From positions 1 through 64,000 of the forward strand of contig JAJFIR010000002.1 of the NCBI GenBank assembly GCA_021774795.1: a DNA stretch of 64,000 nt, in the 5' to 3' direction. This DNA comes from Emcibacteraceae bacterium. GTDB lineage: Bacteria > Pseudomonadota > Alphaproteobacteria > Sphingomonadales > Emcibacteraceae. Shown here piece by piece: positions 63,816 to 64,000 of the stretch. The notes under the pieces were generated by a model, which was not told the origin of the DNA, searched no databases, and saw only the letters and a list, made by a program, of their open reading frames with translations. The stretch's first letter is position 1. Every line of letters begins with the position of its first letter. Both the position numbers and the translations under genes were made by a program.

Positions 63816-64000
63816 TTAAATATGGTCATAGGCCCGTGAAAGCTGACACCCCGTTTCATAAAATAACTCACGTATCTTATTAAAGGGAACAGCTTCAACA
63901 GGCATAAACGGCAGCGGTAATTCTTTCGCAGATATTTTTCCAATTAAGTAATCCGCCATCGTGCGACCAAAAGCGGTTCCCGAGGCAATGCCCCGACCGC
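63816..64000 (-). CDS. C-terminal end of a DadA-like FAD oxidoreductase, cut by window edge
   Basis: Read from the right edge on the minus strand the frame gives GRGIASGTAFGRTMADYLIG and then a tail ending RAYDHI before a stop at 63816-63818. The G(R/H)G(I/V)A...G...AD pattern is the C-terminal flavin-contact helix of the DadA/glycine-oxidase superfamily. The 5' part lies beyond base 64000. No base separates its stop from that of the peptidase gene. Confidence 0.75.
   Translation of the reverse strand, partial: GRGIASGTAFGRTMADYLIGKISAKELPLPFMPVEAVPFNKIRELFYETGCQLSRAYDHI

Noticed and set aside
63668-63943. Minus-strand 91-codon frame at the right edge
   Set aside because: It runs into the peptidase gene in the antisense direction; another minus-strand frame gives a convincing DadA-like C-terminus instead.

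Overview
The window reads as chromosomal DNA of a moderately AT-rich, probably marine, alphaproteobacterium. This rests on the mix of families: an ECF sigma factor of the Sigma70_ECF (TIGR02999) type next to a TPR-type Ser/Thr kinase, a DUF6356-like small protein, FrcK-like and NhaC proteins, an arabinonate-type IlvD/Edd dehydratase, and SMP-30 and AGE sugar enzymes. The order is not certain; Kordiimonadales/Emcibacterales-like is only a guess.

Layout. (1) 2-17494: the 3' part (over 5,800 codons) of a giant RTX/cadherin/Ig-like surface or secreted protein, truncated by the window start. (2) 17627-21123: a decayed mobile region with a twice-frameshifted serine recombinase, a TTCCCTG-rich repeat and a broken IS6-family element. 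(3) 21147-30751: a three-gene envelope operon, a PPP phosphatase, an ECF sigma factor and a membrane Ser/Thr kinase. Three of its promoters share one ECF-style signature (TTGACACG-N16-CGCTTTAA type), so it looks like a self-contained signalling regulon. (4) 30752-31722: about 970 bases without an intact gene, holding a tRNA-fMet-derived fragment with an insertion in its T loop, a truncated ORF start, a second diverged TTCCCTG-rich repeat and a strong hairpin. (5) 31723-33149: an ArsR-family regulator with an AHSA1/SRPBCC protein and a small membrane protein. (6) 33483-38135: an APH/methylthioribose-kinase-like kinase overlapping a YnjBCD-like ABC transporter whose permease is split into two genes.

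(7) 38140-51827: sugar catabolism. One minus-strand operon (dehydratase, SSS symporter, SMP-30 lactonase) diverges from a plus-strand operon (clan-A glycosidase, lipoprotein mutarotase, SDR dehydrogenase). Together they give hydrolysis, uptake, oxidation, lactone opening and dehydration of an aldose, the front half of a non-phosphorylative pathway. A second minus-strand operon (fructokinase-like PfkB, AGE isomerase, PLP gamma-lyase family enzyme, NhaC antiporter, FrcK-like kinase, thioredoxin-like lipoprotein) could take mannose to fructose 6-phosphate. (8) 51943-54265: a GlcD/D2HGDH-like flavoprotein, an Lrp regulator and a DUF6356-like small protein. (9) 54471-64000: an amine or amino-acid oxidation neighbourhood with a TetR regulator, a PYROXD2-like oxidoreductase divergent from a Rieske oxygenase across a near-perfect operator palindrome, a degenerate HPt-like protein with a response regulator, a DadA/PuuB-like oxidase, an omega-amino-acid aminotransferase, an S9 peptidase and the tail of another DadA-like oxidase.

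The most novel-looking items are the predicted ECF promoter triad of region 3, the TetR operator of region 9, the interrupted tRNA-fMet fragment with its paired repeats around 20.1 and 31.4 kb, and the 834-base higher-order repeat in the giant RTX gene. All functions are read from motifs and remembered family features; no database search was possible.
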